DNA of 64,000 bases from a bacterium (lineage in GTDB: Bacteria; CAIWAD01): positions 1-64,000 of the forward strand of contig JAUIFJ010000019.1 of NCBI GenBank assembly GCA_030429345.1, in the 5' to 3' direction. Of this stretch, positions 1 through 8,073 are shown in pieces. Numbering within the stretch: the stretch's first letter is position 1; each line of letters starts with the position of its first letter. Made by a program: the position numbers and the translations under genes. Under the pieces are notes generated by a model, which was not told where the DNA came from, searched no databases, and saw only the letters and a program-made list of their open reading frames with translations.

Positions 1-4
1 TGCA

Positions 5-156
5 TGGCACCGTGCCTGGCACCGTGCCTGGCACTGTCCCTGGCACCGTCCATGGCACCGTCCATGGCACTGTCCCTGGCACTGTCCCTGGCACCGTCCG
101 TGGCACCGTCCCTGGCACCGTCCCTGGCACTGTCCGTGGTACCGTCCTTGGCACCA
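5..156. repeat. 12-bp tandem repeat array, 12 full copies plus a partial one
   Basis: Twelve uninterrupted copies of a 12-bp unit, consensus TGGCACCGTCCC, run from position 5 to 148 and a partial copy follows. The first two copies read TGGCACCGTGCC, which contains the palindrome GGCACCGTGCC; later copies drift at positions 6 and 10-12. The array may continue beyond the window edge. It lies just past the stop codon of the minus-strand homoserine dehydrogenase gene. Because the unit is a multiple of three it can be read as a Leu-Ala-Pro-Ser repeat, but I see no support for it being coding. Confidence 0.9.
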
Positions 157-165
157 CTTGACCTA

Positions 166-1191
166 CTACACTCTCGTCAAGTCCAGCAGGTCCAGCAGCA
201 CAGCGCTGGCTGTCACACGGTCACCCGCGCCGGGGCCGCATAGCAGGAGCGAACCAAGCGGCTCGCAGGAGACACGCAGTCCGTTCTGCACCCCTTCCAG
301 CCGGGCAAGTGGATCGGACACGGCGAGCGCTTCCAAGCGGACACGCCCCTGGGGACGGCCATCGCGCAGTCGCAATTCACCCAGCAGCCGCAGTCGACGG
401 CCGGCCTGCGCCTCGCGCTGCACGCGATCCGGGTCCAGGCCCTCGATGCCCTGCACGGGAAGATCCTCTTTCGCCAGCACTTTGCCCCAGATGTGAGCCG
501 CCAGGATCTGCAGCTTGCTGCGCGTGTCCCAGCCCAGCAGGTCGGCCCGCGGATCGGCCTCCAGGTAGCCTTCCTTCTTCGCCTGGATCACGGCGCTTTC
601 AAGCCCTTCTCCCTGTTCCAGCTTGCGCAGGATGAAACTGCAGCTGCCGCTGAACAAGCCCTCGATGCGTGTGATACGCTGCCCCGCCAGATTGTCCTTC
701 AGGAAGCGCAGGCAGGGCGTGCCCGCCATCACGGTGGCCTCGTAGCGCAGGGCGGCGCGGTAGTCCTGCGCCAGTTGCTGCAATTCGGTCCAGCCGCAGA
801 CCAGCGGCCCCTTGTCCGCCAGCACCACGGGACGCCCCTGGCGCAGGGAATCCCGGCAGCGGTCCAGTGCCGGCTGGCCCGTCTCCAGGTTGCCCGGTCC
901 CAGTTCGAGCTGGAAGTCGGCGTCCCGTTCGAGCAGTGCCCTCTCGGAAAGGTCGCGCTCCAGACCATGGCCCGAGCGCAGGTCCGCCAGCGAGCCTCCG
1001 CGCCCGATCCCCTGCAGCTCCCGCAGGTCCAGCCCGGAAGATTTGTATACACTGCCCCGCCTGCCGGTCTGGATCCCGACGATGCGGAACCGGGGGCCTT
1101 CCGGGTGGTCGGCATGCCACTGCTCGAGCAGCGCCAGCAGGCCCTGGGCCACATGGCCGAAGCCGAAGAGCAGCAGGTCGTAGTTTTTCAT
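166..1191 (-). CDS. hom: Homoserine dehydrogenase, short form without ACT domain
   Basis: Reduces aspartate-4-semialdehyde to homoserine with NAD(P)H in the threonine/methionine branch of aspartate metabolism; cytoplasmic. The 341-residue product begins with a Rossmann dinucleotide-binding motif ([11 protein letters not shown], residues about 5-15). It carries the DKGPL segment with the family's conserved lysine, then the GTPCLRF and [11 protein letters not shown] region typical of the catalytic domain. It stops without the C-terminal ACT domain seen in longer feedback-regulated enzymes. I chose the ATG at 1191 because a GGAGGA ribosome site sits just upstream; the frame stays open to 1326, but that N-terminal part does not look like the family. 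The gene is divergent from the lectin-domain genes. Confidence 0.88.
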   Translation of the reverse strand: MKNYDLLLFGFGHVAQGLLALLEQWHADHPEGPRFRIVGIQTGRRGSVYKSSGLDLRELQGIGRGGSLADLRSGHGLERDLSERALLERDADFQLELGPGNLETGQPALDRCRDSLRQGRPVVLADKGPLVCGWTELQQLAQDYRAALRYEATVMAGTPCLRFLKDNLAGQRITRIEGLFSGSCSFILRKLEQGEGLESAVIQAKKEGYLEADPRADLLGWDTRSKLQILAAHIWGKVLAKEDLPVQGIEGLDPDRVQREAQAGRRLRLLGELRLRDGRPQGRVRLEALAVSDPLARLEGVQNGLRVSCEPLGSLLLCGPGAGDRVTASAVLLDLLDLTRV

Positions 1192-1319
1192 GAGGGTTCC
1201 TCCGGATCCGGTGCGGCTTGTCGCTGCATTATCGGACAATTGCAGTGCAGCCACCACGCTTTTGCCGCGGCCAAAGCTGAACCCGACACGCCGCAGGGGT
1301 GTTCGCCCGGCCTTTTCGA

Positions 1320-1348
1320 TTGACAACCATTCCGAACAGTCCTACCAT
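1320..1348 (+). promoter_or_regulatory. Sigma-70-like promoter for the lectin-domain gene cluster
   Basis: A perfect TTGACA -35 box (1320-1325) is followed after exactly 17 bases by TACCAT (1343-1348), a four-of-six match to TATAAT. It points toward the first lectin-domain gene, about 70 bases ahead of its start codon. No expression evidence is available. Confidence 0.5.
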
Positions 1349-1418
1349 GCAGTGTCGGCGGCTTGTAAGCGAATAGCCGATAACACATTCCTGTCCCGCC
1401 AACCGGGAGACCATCATC

Positions 1419-2477
1419 ATGAAAAAGCTATGGCTGCTGATCGGACTGCTTCTTGGATCGTACTCTGCCAGAGCCGAACTGCAGATCAATGTGGATCCGG
1501 CCATCCTTTCCGAGTATATCTGGATCTACTATCCGGAAGAGTACCTCGTTCGTGCCCGCATCGCAACGCTGGACGCTTCCTTCGAAGCCTGGGCCGAAGC
1601 AGTGCTCGGACCCGCACAGGGAGTACCGGCAATGTGTCACGCGGTCATCCGCGCCGACTCGCTGTTTCCCCAGCAGGCCATGGTGCTTGAACTCGAGCTG
1701 GTCGTAGTCTGCGAGTTCGGGCAGAGCGCCGCTCGTCTGGAGTACGATCCGCTGACCTTCATCTACACTGCCGGACCTCCGCAGCCGCCTGCAGGGCCGA
1801 CTCCCTTTCCGCTCACGCTCTTCAATGTCTGCCCGCCAACCTTGCCGGATCTCCCAAGATCCCGTTTCATGGGCCAGGAGTATGCCAGCTACCACGGCTA
1901 CTACTACTGCGGCTGGAACGATGCCCTGCAGGTCGCCCGAGTCACAGGCGGCCGTCTGGCCGAAATCGAGAGCGAAGCGGAAAACCTCTTCCTGGCAGAA
2001 CTGGCGTACTTCACGCCCGCCTGGATCGGTCTGAGCGACTCCCTGGAAGAGGGCGTCTGGCGCTGGACTTCCGGCGAGATCGCCCAATACACGAACTGGG
2101 CGCCAGGACAGCCCGTCGACAGCCCCGCGCACTGGGATTATGTCTACATGGATGGCAATGGCCTGTGGTTCACCACGGGTCCCGAGTACAATGACATAGA
2201 GCAATGGAATACCGTGCTGCTGGAGTGGACCCCGCTGATCATGGACCTGGGCATCCGGCTCGAAGCGCACCAACTCGTGCTGGAATGGACTGCGCCGGCG
2301 GGCGGCTACGAGAATGCGCATTTTGTGATCCACCATTCCGAGCAGCCCTGGTTCTCGCCGGACGAGAGCACAAGGATCGGGGTCACACAGGAATCGTCGT
2401 ACTCCATCGCGCTAAGCGATTTGCCCGACGGGCGGGGGTGGTTCAAGGTCAAGGTAGAGCCGAACGAGGCGGAATAA
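1419..2477 (+). CDS. Secreted C-type-lectin-domain protein, paralogue A
   Basis: Predicted exported protein of 352 residues with a signal peptide (about 1-20, ending SYSARA before EL). Residues 21-125 look like a beta-rich domain of unknown family. Residues about 128-270 have the C-type lectin fold signature: WIGLSD near 202, then VWRW, YTNW and a closing LLEW. The calcium site is unclear: where EPN or QPD is usual the sequence reads GQPVDS, and the fold's disulphide cysteines are mostly absent. The last 75 residues contain PWFSPDEST and end WFKVKVE, resembling a fibronectin-III-like module. It is the first of three tandem paralogues, 12 bases before the second, and probably co-transcribed from the promoter at 1320. 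Ligand unknown. Confidence 0.82.
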   Translation: MKKLWLLIGLLLGSYSARAELQINVDPAILSEYIWIYYPEEYLVRARIATLDASFEAWAEAVLGPAQGVPAMCHAVIRADSLFPQQAMVLELELVVVCEFGQSAARLEYDPLTFIYTAGPPQPPAGPTPFPLTLFNVCPPTLPDLPRSRFMGQEYASYHGYYYCGWNDALQVARVTGGRLAEIESEAENLFLAELAYFTPAWIGLSDSLEEGVWRWTSGEIAQYTNWAPGQPVDSPAHWDYVYMDGNGLWFTTGPEYNDIEQWNTVLLEWTPLIMDLGIRLEAHQLVLEWTAPAGGYENAHFVIHHSEQPWFSPDESTRIGVTQESSYSIALSDLPDGRGWFKVKVEPNEAE

Positions 2478-2489
2478 CCCGAGTGGTCC

Positions 2490-3527
2490 ATGATGACGCA
2501 GTGGATTCTTGTCGTGCTGTTTCTCCGGGCCTTCCCGGCCCCTGCGGAGATCCAGGTGGATGTGGAACTGAACTCGCTTCCGCCTTTCTGGCTCTACGCC
2601 GAAATGCCGATCCTGCATACCACGATGATCTCCCTCGAAGACAGCATGGGGCATACCGTCCAGACCGACCCCATGGGTCCGGCCGGCGAACCCATGGCCT
2701 TGCAATTCCGGATCCAGGCCGACTCCCTGTTTCCGCAGGGAGCCATGATTACCCGTCTGGACCTGCGATTCTTCTGCCTCGGCGAAATCGGAAGCCATCT
2801 GGATTTCGCCCCCTATGAATGGATCTACACTCCCGGCTTTGCCCTGCCGCCACTGGCGCCAACCGTCTTTCCCTTCGACACACTGAGCGTGATCTGTCCT
2901 CCCAGGGTCGATAACCTGGACGAAGTCCTGCTGGCAGAAAACCGCAGTTATGCCTTTTTCAGGTTATCGACGCGATTCACATGGCCGGAGGCAAAGGGAC
3001 TCGCCGAGTGGCTGGAAAAGGACCTCGTCCGCATCGATACGGAGGCGGAGAACAGCGCTTTATCCGGTTTCATCGCCGGAACCGGGCTTACCCCCGCCTG
3101 GCTCGGCCTGAGCGATGAGGAAACAGAAGGGGAATGGGTATGGCAGGACGGAAGCCCGCCCGCGTACACGAACTGGGCCGAGGGCGAACCGGGCTCCTCT
3201 CCGATCCCCTTGGATCACGCCGTGCTGCAGGTCGATGGCCTCTGGCGTCCCTGGCCAGGACCGAAAGCACGCGTCCTGCTGGAGTGGGAACTGGGCTTGG
3301 ATGTAGACATCTCGATCATTGGCCCCTGGCTGCACCTGCACTGGCAGGTCGAAGGAGAGCCCGCTCCTGGGCAAGCCTTCGTGATCCACTCCTCGCAGCA
3401 TCCCTGGTTCACGCCGAACGCGAGTACGAGAGTCGGATACACACTTGAATCGTCGTATACCATCGCGCCAGAGGAACTTGAGGACGGGCGAAGGTGGTTC
3501 CAGGTGAGGGTAGAGACCATTGAGTAA
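2490..3527 (+). CDS. Secreted C-type-lectin-domain protein, paralogue B
   Basis: 345 residues with the same architecture as its upstream neighbour: signal peptide (about 1-19), N-terminal beta-rich domain, lectin domain and C-terminal fibronectin-like tail. Lectin-domain landmarks are AWLGLSD, WVWQDG, AYTNWAEGEPG and VLLEWE. The EPG triplet sits where the EPN calcium/sugar motif would be, so sugar binding is uncertain. The tail repeats the family pattern PWFTPNASTRVG ... WFQVRVE. The start ATG (ATG-ATG doublet) has only a weak GAGTGG ribosome site, which fits translational coupling across the 12-base gap. Overall divergence from paralogue A suggests an old duplication. Confidence 0.82.
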   Translation: MMTQWILVVLFLRAFPAPAEIQVDVELNSLPPFWLYAEMPILHTTMISLEDSMGHTVQTDPMGPAGEPMALQFRIQADSLFPQGAMITRLDLRFFCLGEIGSHLDFAPYEWIYTPGFALPPLAPTVFPFDTLSVICPPRVDNLDEVLLAENRSYAFFRLSTRFTWPEAKGLAEWLEKDLVRIDTEAENSALSGFIAGTGLTPAWLGLSDEETEGEWVWQDGSPPAYTNWAEGEPGSSPIPLDHAVLQVDGLWRPWPGPKARVLLEWELGLDVDISIIGPWLHLHWQVEGEPAPGQAFVIHSSQHPWFTPNASTRVGYTLESSYTIAPEELEDGRRWFQVRVETIE

Positions 3528-3583
3528 ATGAGATTCAGGGCAGACGACAAGCGCCGCTTTCGGATTCTGCCTGAAAAGAACAC

Positions 3584-4639
3584 ATGCGACACCTACTGCT
3601 TTTGGCAGGAACGCACCTACTGTTTCTCTCCGCGAAAGCGGAGTTGTATATCGAGTATCCTATCGATTCCTTCCCGCTGTATTACGAAGAAGGCAATCCA
3701 CCGGAGATGCGGGCTCTTCTCGTTAGCTTGGACATGCAGGACAGCCTTGAAATCCAGGCGAACCGATTGGGACCAATGTCGATACCGCCGGCATACTTTT
3801 TTGCGTTTCAGGCCGATGATATCGTCCCACAAATCCACAGCATTGTGCGCTTCGAACTGGCTTTTCCTTGTGCGGAAGAGGAAGAAGTGAATCCTTTTTC
3901 CTGGGACTACCCGCCCTTCCACCTGTTCTATCTTCCCGGCCCTGCGGGCCCTCCCCAACAAGGTCCCCCCTTCGGCCCCTACGACCGCATCTGTCCGCCG
4001 TATACAACCGGGGACCTGGGTGCCCCCTTCCTGGTCGACAATACCTGCATCGCCCCCTATCTGGCGGATTCGCTGATCGAGGCGACGGAGGCCCACGCCA
4101 TCTCGCGCTGGCTGGGCCTCGACCTGCTGCGCATCGATTCCGGCTCCAAGAACCGGAGCCTGGCCGAGTGGCTGGCGACGAACGGGGCGGGACCGGCCTG
4201 GCTGGGGCTGTCTCACGAGAACCAGAGCGGCATCTGGAGCTACCCGGACAGCAGCCTGCCGGCGTATACGAACTGGGCAGAGTGGGAGCCGCACAGCGTC
4301 ACGCCCGCGACCGACTACACGATGCTGGGGCCGGAAGGCCTCTGGACGACGACCGAAAGCGGCACGGCGCTCCTGCTGCTGGAATGGCCCCTGCGGATCG
4401 ACTCCCTCGAGCTGCGGATCTTCGGACCGGAACTGCGGATGGCCTGGAGCGCGCCGGGCGAACTGGCGCCGGGGCAGGCCTTCGTGATCCACGCGGCGGC
4501 GCAGCCCTGGTTCACGCCGGATGAAAGTTCTGCCATCGGATCGACGACCGGGCACGGCTTCGTTCTTCCGCTGGCGGCTTTGCCGTTGGACGCCAGGTGG
4601 TTCCAGGTCAGGGTGGAAGGCGATGCCGAAGCAGACTGA
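3584..4639 (+). CDS. Secreted C-type-lectin-domain protein, paralogue C
   Basis: 351 residues and the third tandem member. Signal peptide about 1-20 (LLFLSAKA before EL). Lectin-domain landmarks: AWLGLSHENQSGIW, AYTNWAEWEP and LLLLEWP. The tail contains AAAQPWFTPDESS and ends WFQVRVEG. The gap from paralogue B is 56 bases and the ribosome site is weak (GAAAAGAAC). The second half of the gene is more GC-rich than the first, especially from about 4000 on. All three proteins share the AYTNW-type core but differ in the putative ligand loop after it (QPVDS, EPGSS, EPHSV), suggesting that specificity has diverged. Whether they act together or are alternative versions cannot be told from sequence. 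Confidence 0.8.
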   Translation: MRHLLLLAGTHLLFLSAKAELYIEYPIDSFPLYYEEGNPPEMRALLVSLDMQDSLEIQANRLGPMSIPPAYFFAFQADDIVPQIHSIVRFELAFPCAEEEEVNPFSWDYPPFHLFYLPGPAGPPQQGPPFGPYDRICPPYTTGDLGAPFLVDNTCIAPYLADSLIEATEAHAISRWLGLDLLRIDSGSKNRSLAEWLATNGAGPAWLGLSHENQSGIWSYPDSSLPAYTNWAEWEPHSVTPATDYTMLGPEGLWTTTESGTALLLLEWPLRIDSLELRIFGPELRMAWSAPGELAPGQAFVIHAAAQPWFTPDESSAIGSTTGHGFVLPLAALPLDARWFQVRVEGDAEAD

Positions 4640-5037
4640 GGAACTCGTGCCGGATAACCGGAAAAGCTCTTCACGCTTTCCCTGCCGCATCTTCTTCATA
4701 CACCCTGTTCGCTTCAAGCGGCATGACTTTTGCTGGAGAAGTGCCTGTTCCCTTCTCCCATCGCCGGAGACAGGATGGATCTCTTGATTTCCGCCATCTC
4801 TCAACAGCCGGGTTTGTACACGCTGTCGGATCCAGGAGACCCTGCACACGGGCCATGAGCTTGAGCGACAGCCGTCGGGACGACCATCGGCAGGCGGGCC
4901 ACCTGGACGGCCGGTCGGGAGCACCCGCACTTCCCTGCGATCGCGATCCTGCCGCCGGCAGGTCTGCAAACAGATACGAACTGTATGAGCTTTAAATCAG
5001 ACAGCCGAGGTTCCGCTCAACCAATCATGGAGTCCCC
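4640..5037. other. 398-bp intergenic region, no gene seen
   Basis: No reading frame of convincing composition, no tRNA-like fold and no clear terminator. The region is less GC-rich than its surroundings in its first 200 bases. It contains a short GCCGCCGGC inverted repeat near 4950 and ends with the GGAGTCCCC ribosome site of the next gene. It probably holds the promoter of the 5038 gene, but I cannot point to matching -35/-10 boxes. Confidence 0.5.
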
Positions 5038-8000
5038 ATGAAACCGACCCTGCTGCTTGCAACGCTTTTCGGACTGTCAGCGCTGGCCCGCGCCACGGAG
5101 GTGCCCTATGCCTGGGGCGAGACAGCCAACGAGGCCATGAAGGTTGTTCGCTCAGGACACTACACGAACTGGGCCGGCGGTCTGACGATAAACGCTGCCG
5201 GCGAGAGCATTGTGGTCTGGAGCGATGCCCGTCAGGGTAATCTGGATCTCTATGCCCAGAAGATCAGCGCCGACGGGCAGAGCCTGCTCTGGGGAGATGA
5301 AGAGGCGCCCTTTGTGATCAATGCTGCGCCCGACGAGCAGAGCAAAGGCATTGTCATTGACGATGGAGTGGGCGGTGCCTTCGTGGCCTGGCTTGATTTC
5401 CGCGGTGGCGTACCCGGGGGCTCACTGTACATGCAGAGGATCGGTGACGCCCCGGGCGGCGGGGCACAATGGCACTGGCCTCAGGAAGTCCTGATCCACT
5501 CAGGGAATCACGCCGAGTTCGATCAGTCGCAGCGTGGTCAACCGCTGGAAAGCGGCAGTCTTTGCGGCGCTCCGGATGGTCAGGGCGGGTGCTGGCTGGC
5601 CTGGACGGACTGGCGGAACGGAAACCTCGACCCCTTTGTGTGCCGGATCACGGCAGGAGGCCAGATATTGCAGGGATTTGAAGGTGGCCTGGTGGTACCG
5701 TCAACCTCCGAGGACGACAGAGAGCTGCAACTGGCAGTCGACGGAAACGGGGGTGTCTGGCTTGCCTGGCAATCCGGTTACAGTGAAGTCCGTCTACAGC
5801 ATCTGGATGAAGACGGGCAAGCACTCGGACCTCCTGAGGGAATTCTTGCAGGCGACCCCGGTCACCACAACCAGGACCCAGTACTTGTCGTAAACAACTC
5901 GGAAGCCACCCTGGGCTGGATCGAGGCCGGCAACGGCGATTATACGGTATACGCACAGCGCTACACGGGGGATCTCGTTTCATTGTGGCCGGGCATCGGC
6001 GTACCGGCCAGTAATACAACCCCTTCATATCTGTCCCTGCATGACGTGATCCTTCAGGATGACGGCTCTTGTCTCTTGCTGTGGTCTGGCAACTTCTCTT
6101 CAGGCACCAGTCTGATCATGCAACAGGTCAACAGTGAAGGTCAGGTTGTCCTGGAGCCGGAAGGCCGGTTGGTGCACTCTGGTCCGCTGTATACGAAGCA
6201 CTCAAAACTCACGGCCATGGGAGACCATTTTGTATTCAACTGGGCAGAACGAGACCCGGATCTCGCATACTTGTCCTATGTGCGCAAACTGGATGCAACT
6301 CTGGAACCCGTCTGGGAAGAAGACGTCGTGTTCATCGAGCATTCCGGCCTTGTTGAGTTCGTCTCCACAGACTCAGGCCTGCGTGTAGTACACCTTCCGC
6401 GAAACGGGCCATATGCTCTCAGCCATCAGCTCATTGCCGGGGACGGAACCCTGTTGCTGAACGAAGAACAGCAGCACCTTTCGGGAAGCCCGTTCTCGGG
6501 CATTTTCCAGCTGAGCATCCTGGGCCGCTCTTTCGGGCTTCAGGCCTTCTGGCAGGAAGACGGGGATCCGGGTCTGACCTACCAGCGAATCGATGGTTCC
6601 AGCGGACAGCCCCTCTTTCCCGAAGAGGGCGTCCGGCTCTTCCCGAATCGGAGTATCAATGCGAACAGGCATATCCCGGGTCCAGGAGAGGACTTCTACT
6701 CGGCAATCCTGACGGACTCGCGCATACGGCTGCAACGTCACGCGGCCGACGGGACTGCCGTTTGGCCCGAAGACTACTCCGCAACGGAAGAGGATGTGAA
6801 CCTGCACGATGGATTACACCTGTGTACACACGAGGACAACCTGATCGTCGCCTGGTATGGTTCATTGGGCAATGACTCCTACCGCCTGGACCTTTTTGCC
6901 CAAGCTTTCAATGCCTCTGGTCAGCCACTCTGGGGCAGCAACGGCACCATTCCGACCCAGGAACTGCCACTGGAGGCCTGGCCCACTCTGCGCAGCATGA
7001 ATCGGCTCGGGCCGAACCAGATCGTCCTTGTATACAAGAAAGGCAACTGGGAGAACCCGATCCTGCATGCCTTGCGCCTGCACGCCGAAACCGGAGAAAC
7101 ACTCGGCCAGATTGAGCTGTCCCCGGAGGGGCAACTCAGGAGTCCTCAGACTGTTGAGCTTGCCAGTGGCAACGTGGCCATCGTCGGTCATACGGCGGAG
7201 GGGAACCTGCGTGCCATGGCATTGACCGTAGACGGTGAGATTGCCTGGGATCTTCAGACGGAACCGCAAGGAATCCGCTGGAACGACATCGCTCTTCAAG
7301 AGGATGGCCATGGAGGTCTCTTTCTCCTTTACTCGGAGTGGCACTCGGAGTCCTGGCGTCTATTGCACATTCTCGCAGACGGCACGTTGCGCTGGCAGGA
7401 TGAACCAATCCTGGACCTGCCTGCCTCTGTCTCGAGCAGTAATCTTTCGGCAATGGGACTCTGGGATTCCCCCGTTGGCCATACACTGAGCCTGGCCATC
7501 ATCAACAATGTCAGCTACCCGCACCACTACCTGTTTCACCTGCAGGGTGCAGGCATCTCCTCTTCCGATCCCATGGAAATACCCGAACTGTGGCGTGGCA
7601 CTGTCATTCGGGATCGCGACTGGCACGGCATCCAGTCCCTGCACAGCACCCACAGTCAAGACCATGGCATGTACCTGGCCTGGATCGAACGCATTCCATA
7701 CCGCCACAGTCGAATGGGCTCGATGAGCCGCTTGGTCGTCACACGCCTCGGCGAGATCAGCACCGCGGTGGACGACCCCGCTACCCGTCCCGCCACCCTG
7801 GCCCTGCGCGCCAAACCCAATCCCTTCAACCCGCGCACGCAGCTGGATTTCCAGCTCCTGCGGCCCTCCACGGTCAGCTTGAAGGTGTACGACATCCAGG
7901 GCCGCCTGGTGCGTGAAGTGCTGGATGGTGTCGCACTGGGTGCAGGTACGCATCACGCCGTACTCCAGGCCGCCGGGCCGGAAGGGGAGCTGGCCAGCGG

Positions 8001-8067
8001 TGTCTACCTGGTACAGTTGAAGACCGAGCACGGCGAGGTCGTGCGGAAGGTCACGCTGCTGCGCTAG
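5038..8067 (+). CDS. Large secreted propeller-like protein with FlgD-like C-terminal sorting domain
   Basis: 1009 residues. Signal peptide about 1-19 (LSALARA before TEV). The N-terminal third repeats a blade-like motif seen as VVWSDARQGNLDLYAQKI (about 60-77), AWLDFRGG (about 120) and AWTDWRNGNLDPF (about 185), a pattern common in FCB-group secreted beta-propellers. The centre continues as weakly repeated beta-strand segments. The last 85 residues carry KPNPFNPRTQ, YDIQGRLVR and SGVYLVQL and end RKVTLLR, the FlgD-Ig-like sorting domain. A GGAGTCCCC ribosome site precedes the ATG. The gene converges on uvrC with only 6 bases between stops. Substrate and function unknown. Confidence 0.82.
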   Translation: MKPTLLLATLFGLSALARATEVPYAWGETANEAMKVVRSGHYTNWAGGLTINAAGESIVVWSDARQGNLDLYAQKISADGQSLLWGDEEAPFVINAAPDEQSKGIVIDDGVGGAFVAWLDFRGGVPGGSLYMQRIGDAPGGGAQWHWPQEVLIHSGNHAEFDQSQRGQPLESGSLCGAPDGQGGCWLAWTDWRNGNLDPFVCRITAGGQILQGFEGGLVVPSTSEDDRELQLAVDGNGGVWLAWQSGYSEVRLQHLDEDGQALGPPEGILAGDPGHHNQDPVLVVNNSEATLGWIEAGNGDYTVYAQRYTGDLVSLWPGIGVPASNTTPSYLSLHDVILQDDGSCLLLWSGNFSSGTSLIMQQVNSEGQVVLEPEGRLVHSGPLYTKHSKLTAMGDHFVFNWAERDPDLAYLSYVRKLDATLEPVWEEDVVFIEHSGLVEFVSTDSGLRVVHLPRNGPYALSHQLIAGDGTLLLNEEQQHLSGSPFSGIFQLSILGRSFGLQAFWQEDGDPGLTYQRIDGSSGQPLFPEEGVRLFPNRSINANRHIPGPGEDFYSAILTDSRIRLQRHAADGTAVWPEDYSATEEDVNLHDGLHLCTHEDNLIVAWYGSLGNDSYRLDLFAQAFNASGQPLWGSNGTIPTQELPLEAWPTLRSMNRLGPNQIVLVYKKGNWENPILHALRLHAETGETLGQIELSPEGQLRSPQTVELASGNVAIVGHTAEGNLRAMALTVDGEIAWDLQTEPQGIRWNDIALQEDGHGGLFLLYSEWHSESWRLLHILADGTLRWQDEPILDLPASVSSSNLSAMGLWDSPVGHTLSLAIINNVSYPHHYLFHLQGAGISSSDPMEIPELWRGTVIRDRDWHGIQSLHSTHSQDHGMYLAWIERIPYRHSRMGSMSRLVVTRLGEISTAVDDPATRPATLALRAKPNPFNPRTQLDFQLLRPSTVSLKVYDIQGRLVREVLDGVALGAGTHHAVLQAAGPEGELASGVYLVQLKTEHGEVVRKVTLLR

Positions 8068-8073
8068 GACCTT

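Noticed and set aside
5-156. CRISPR array at the window start
   Set aside because: Units are contiguous 12-mers without spacers, and there are no cas genes.
166-1191. Truncated homoserine dehydrogenase
   Set aside because: The catalytic domain is complete. Lack of an ACT domain is a known short form, not damage.
1419-4639. Diversity-generating retroelement with lectin-fold targets
   Set aside because: Variable proteins of such elements are lectin-fold, but there is no reverse transcriptase and no template/variable repeat pair with adenine-biased differences in the window.
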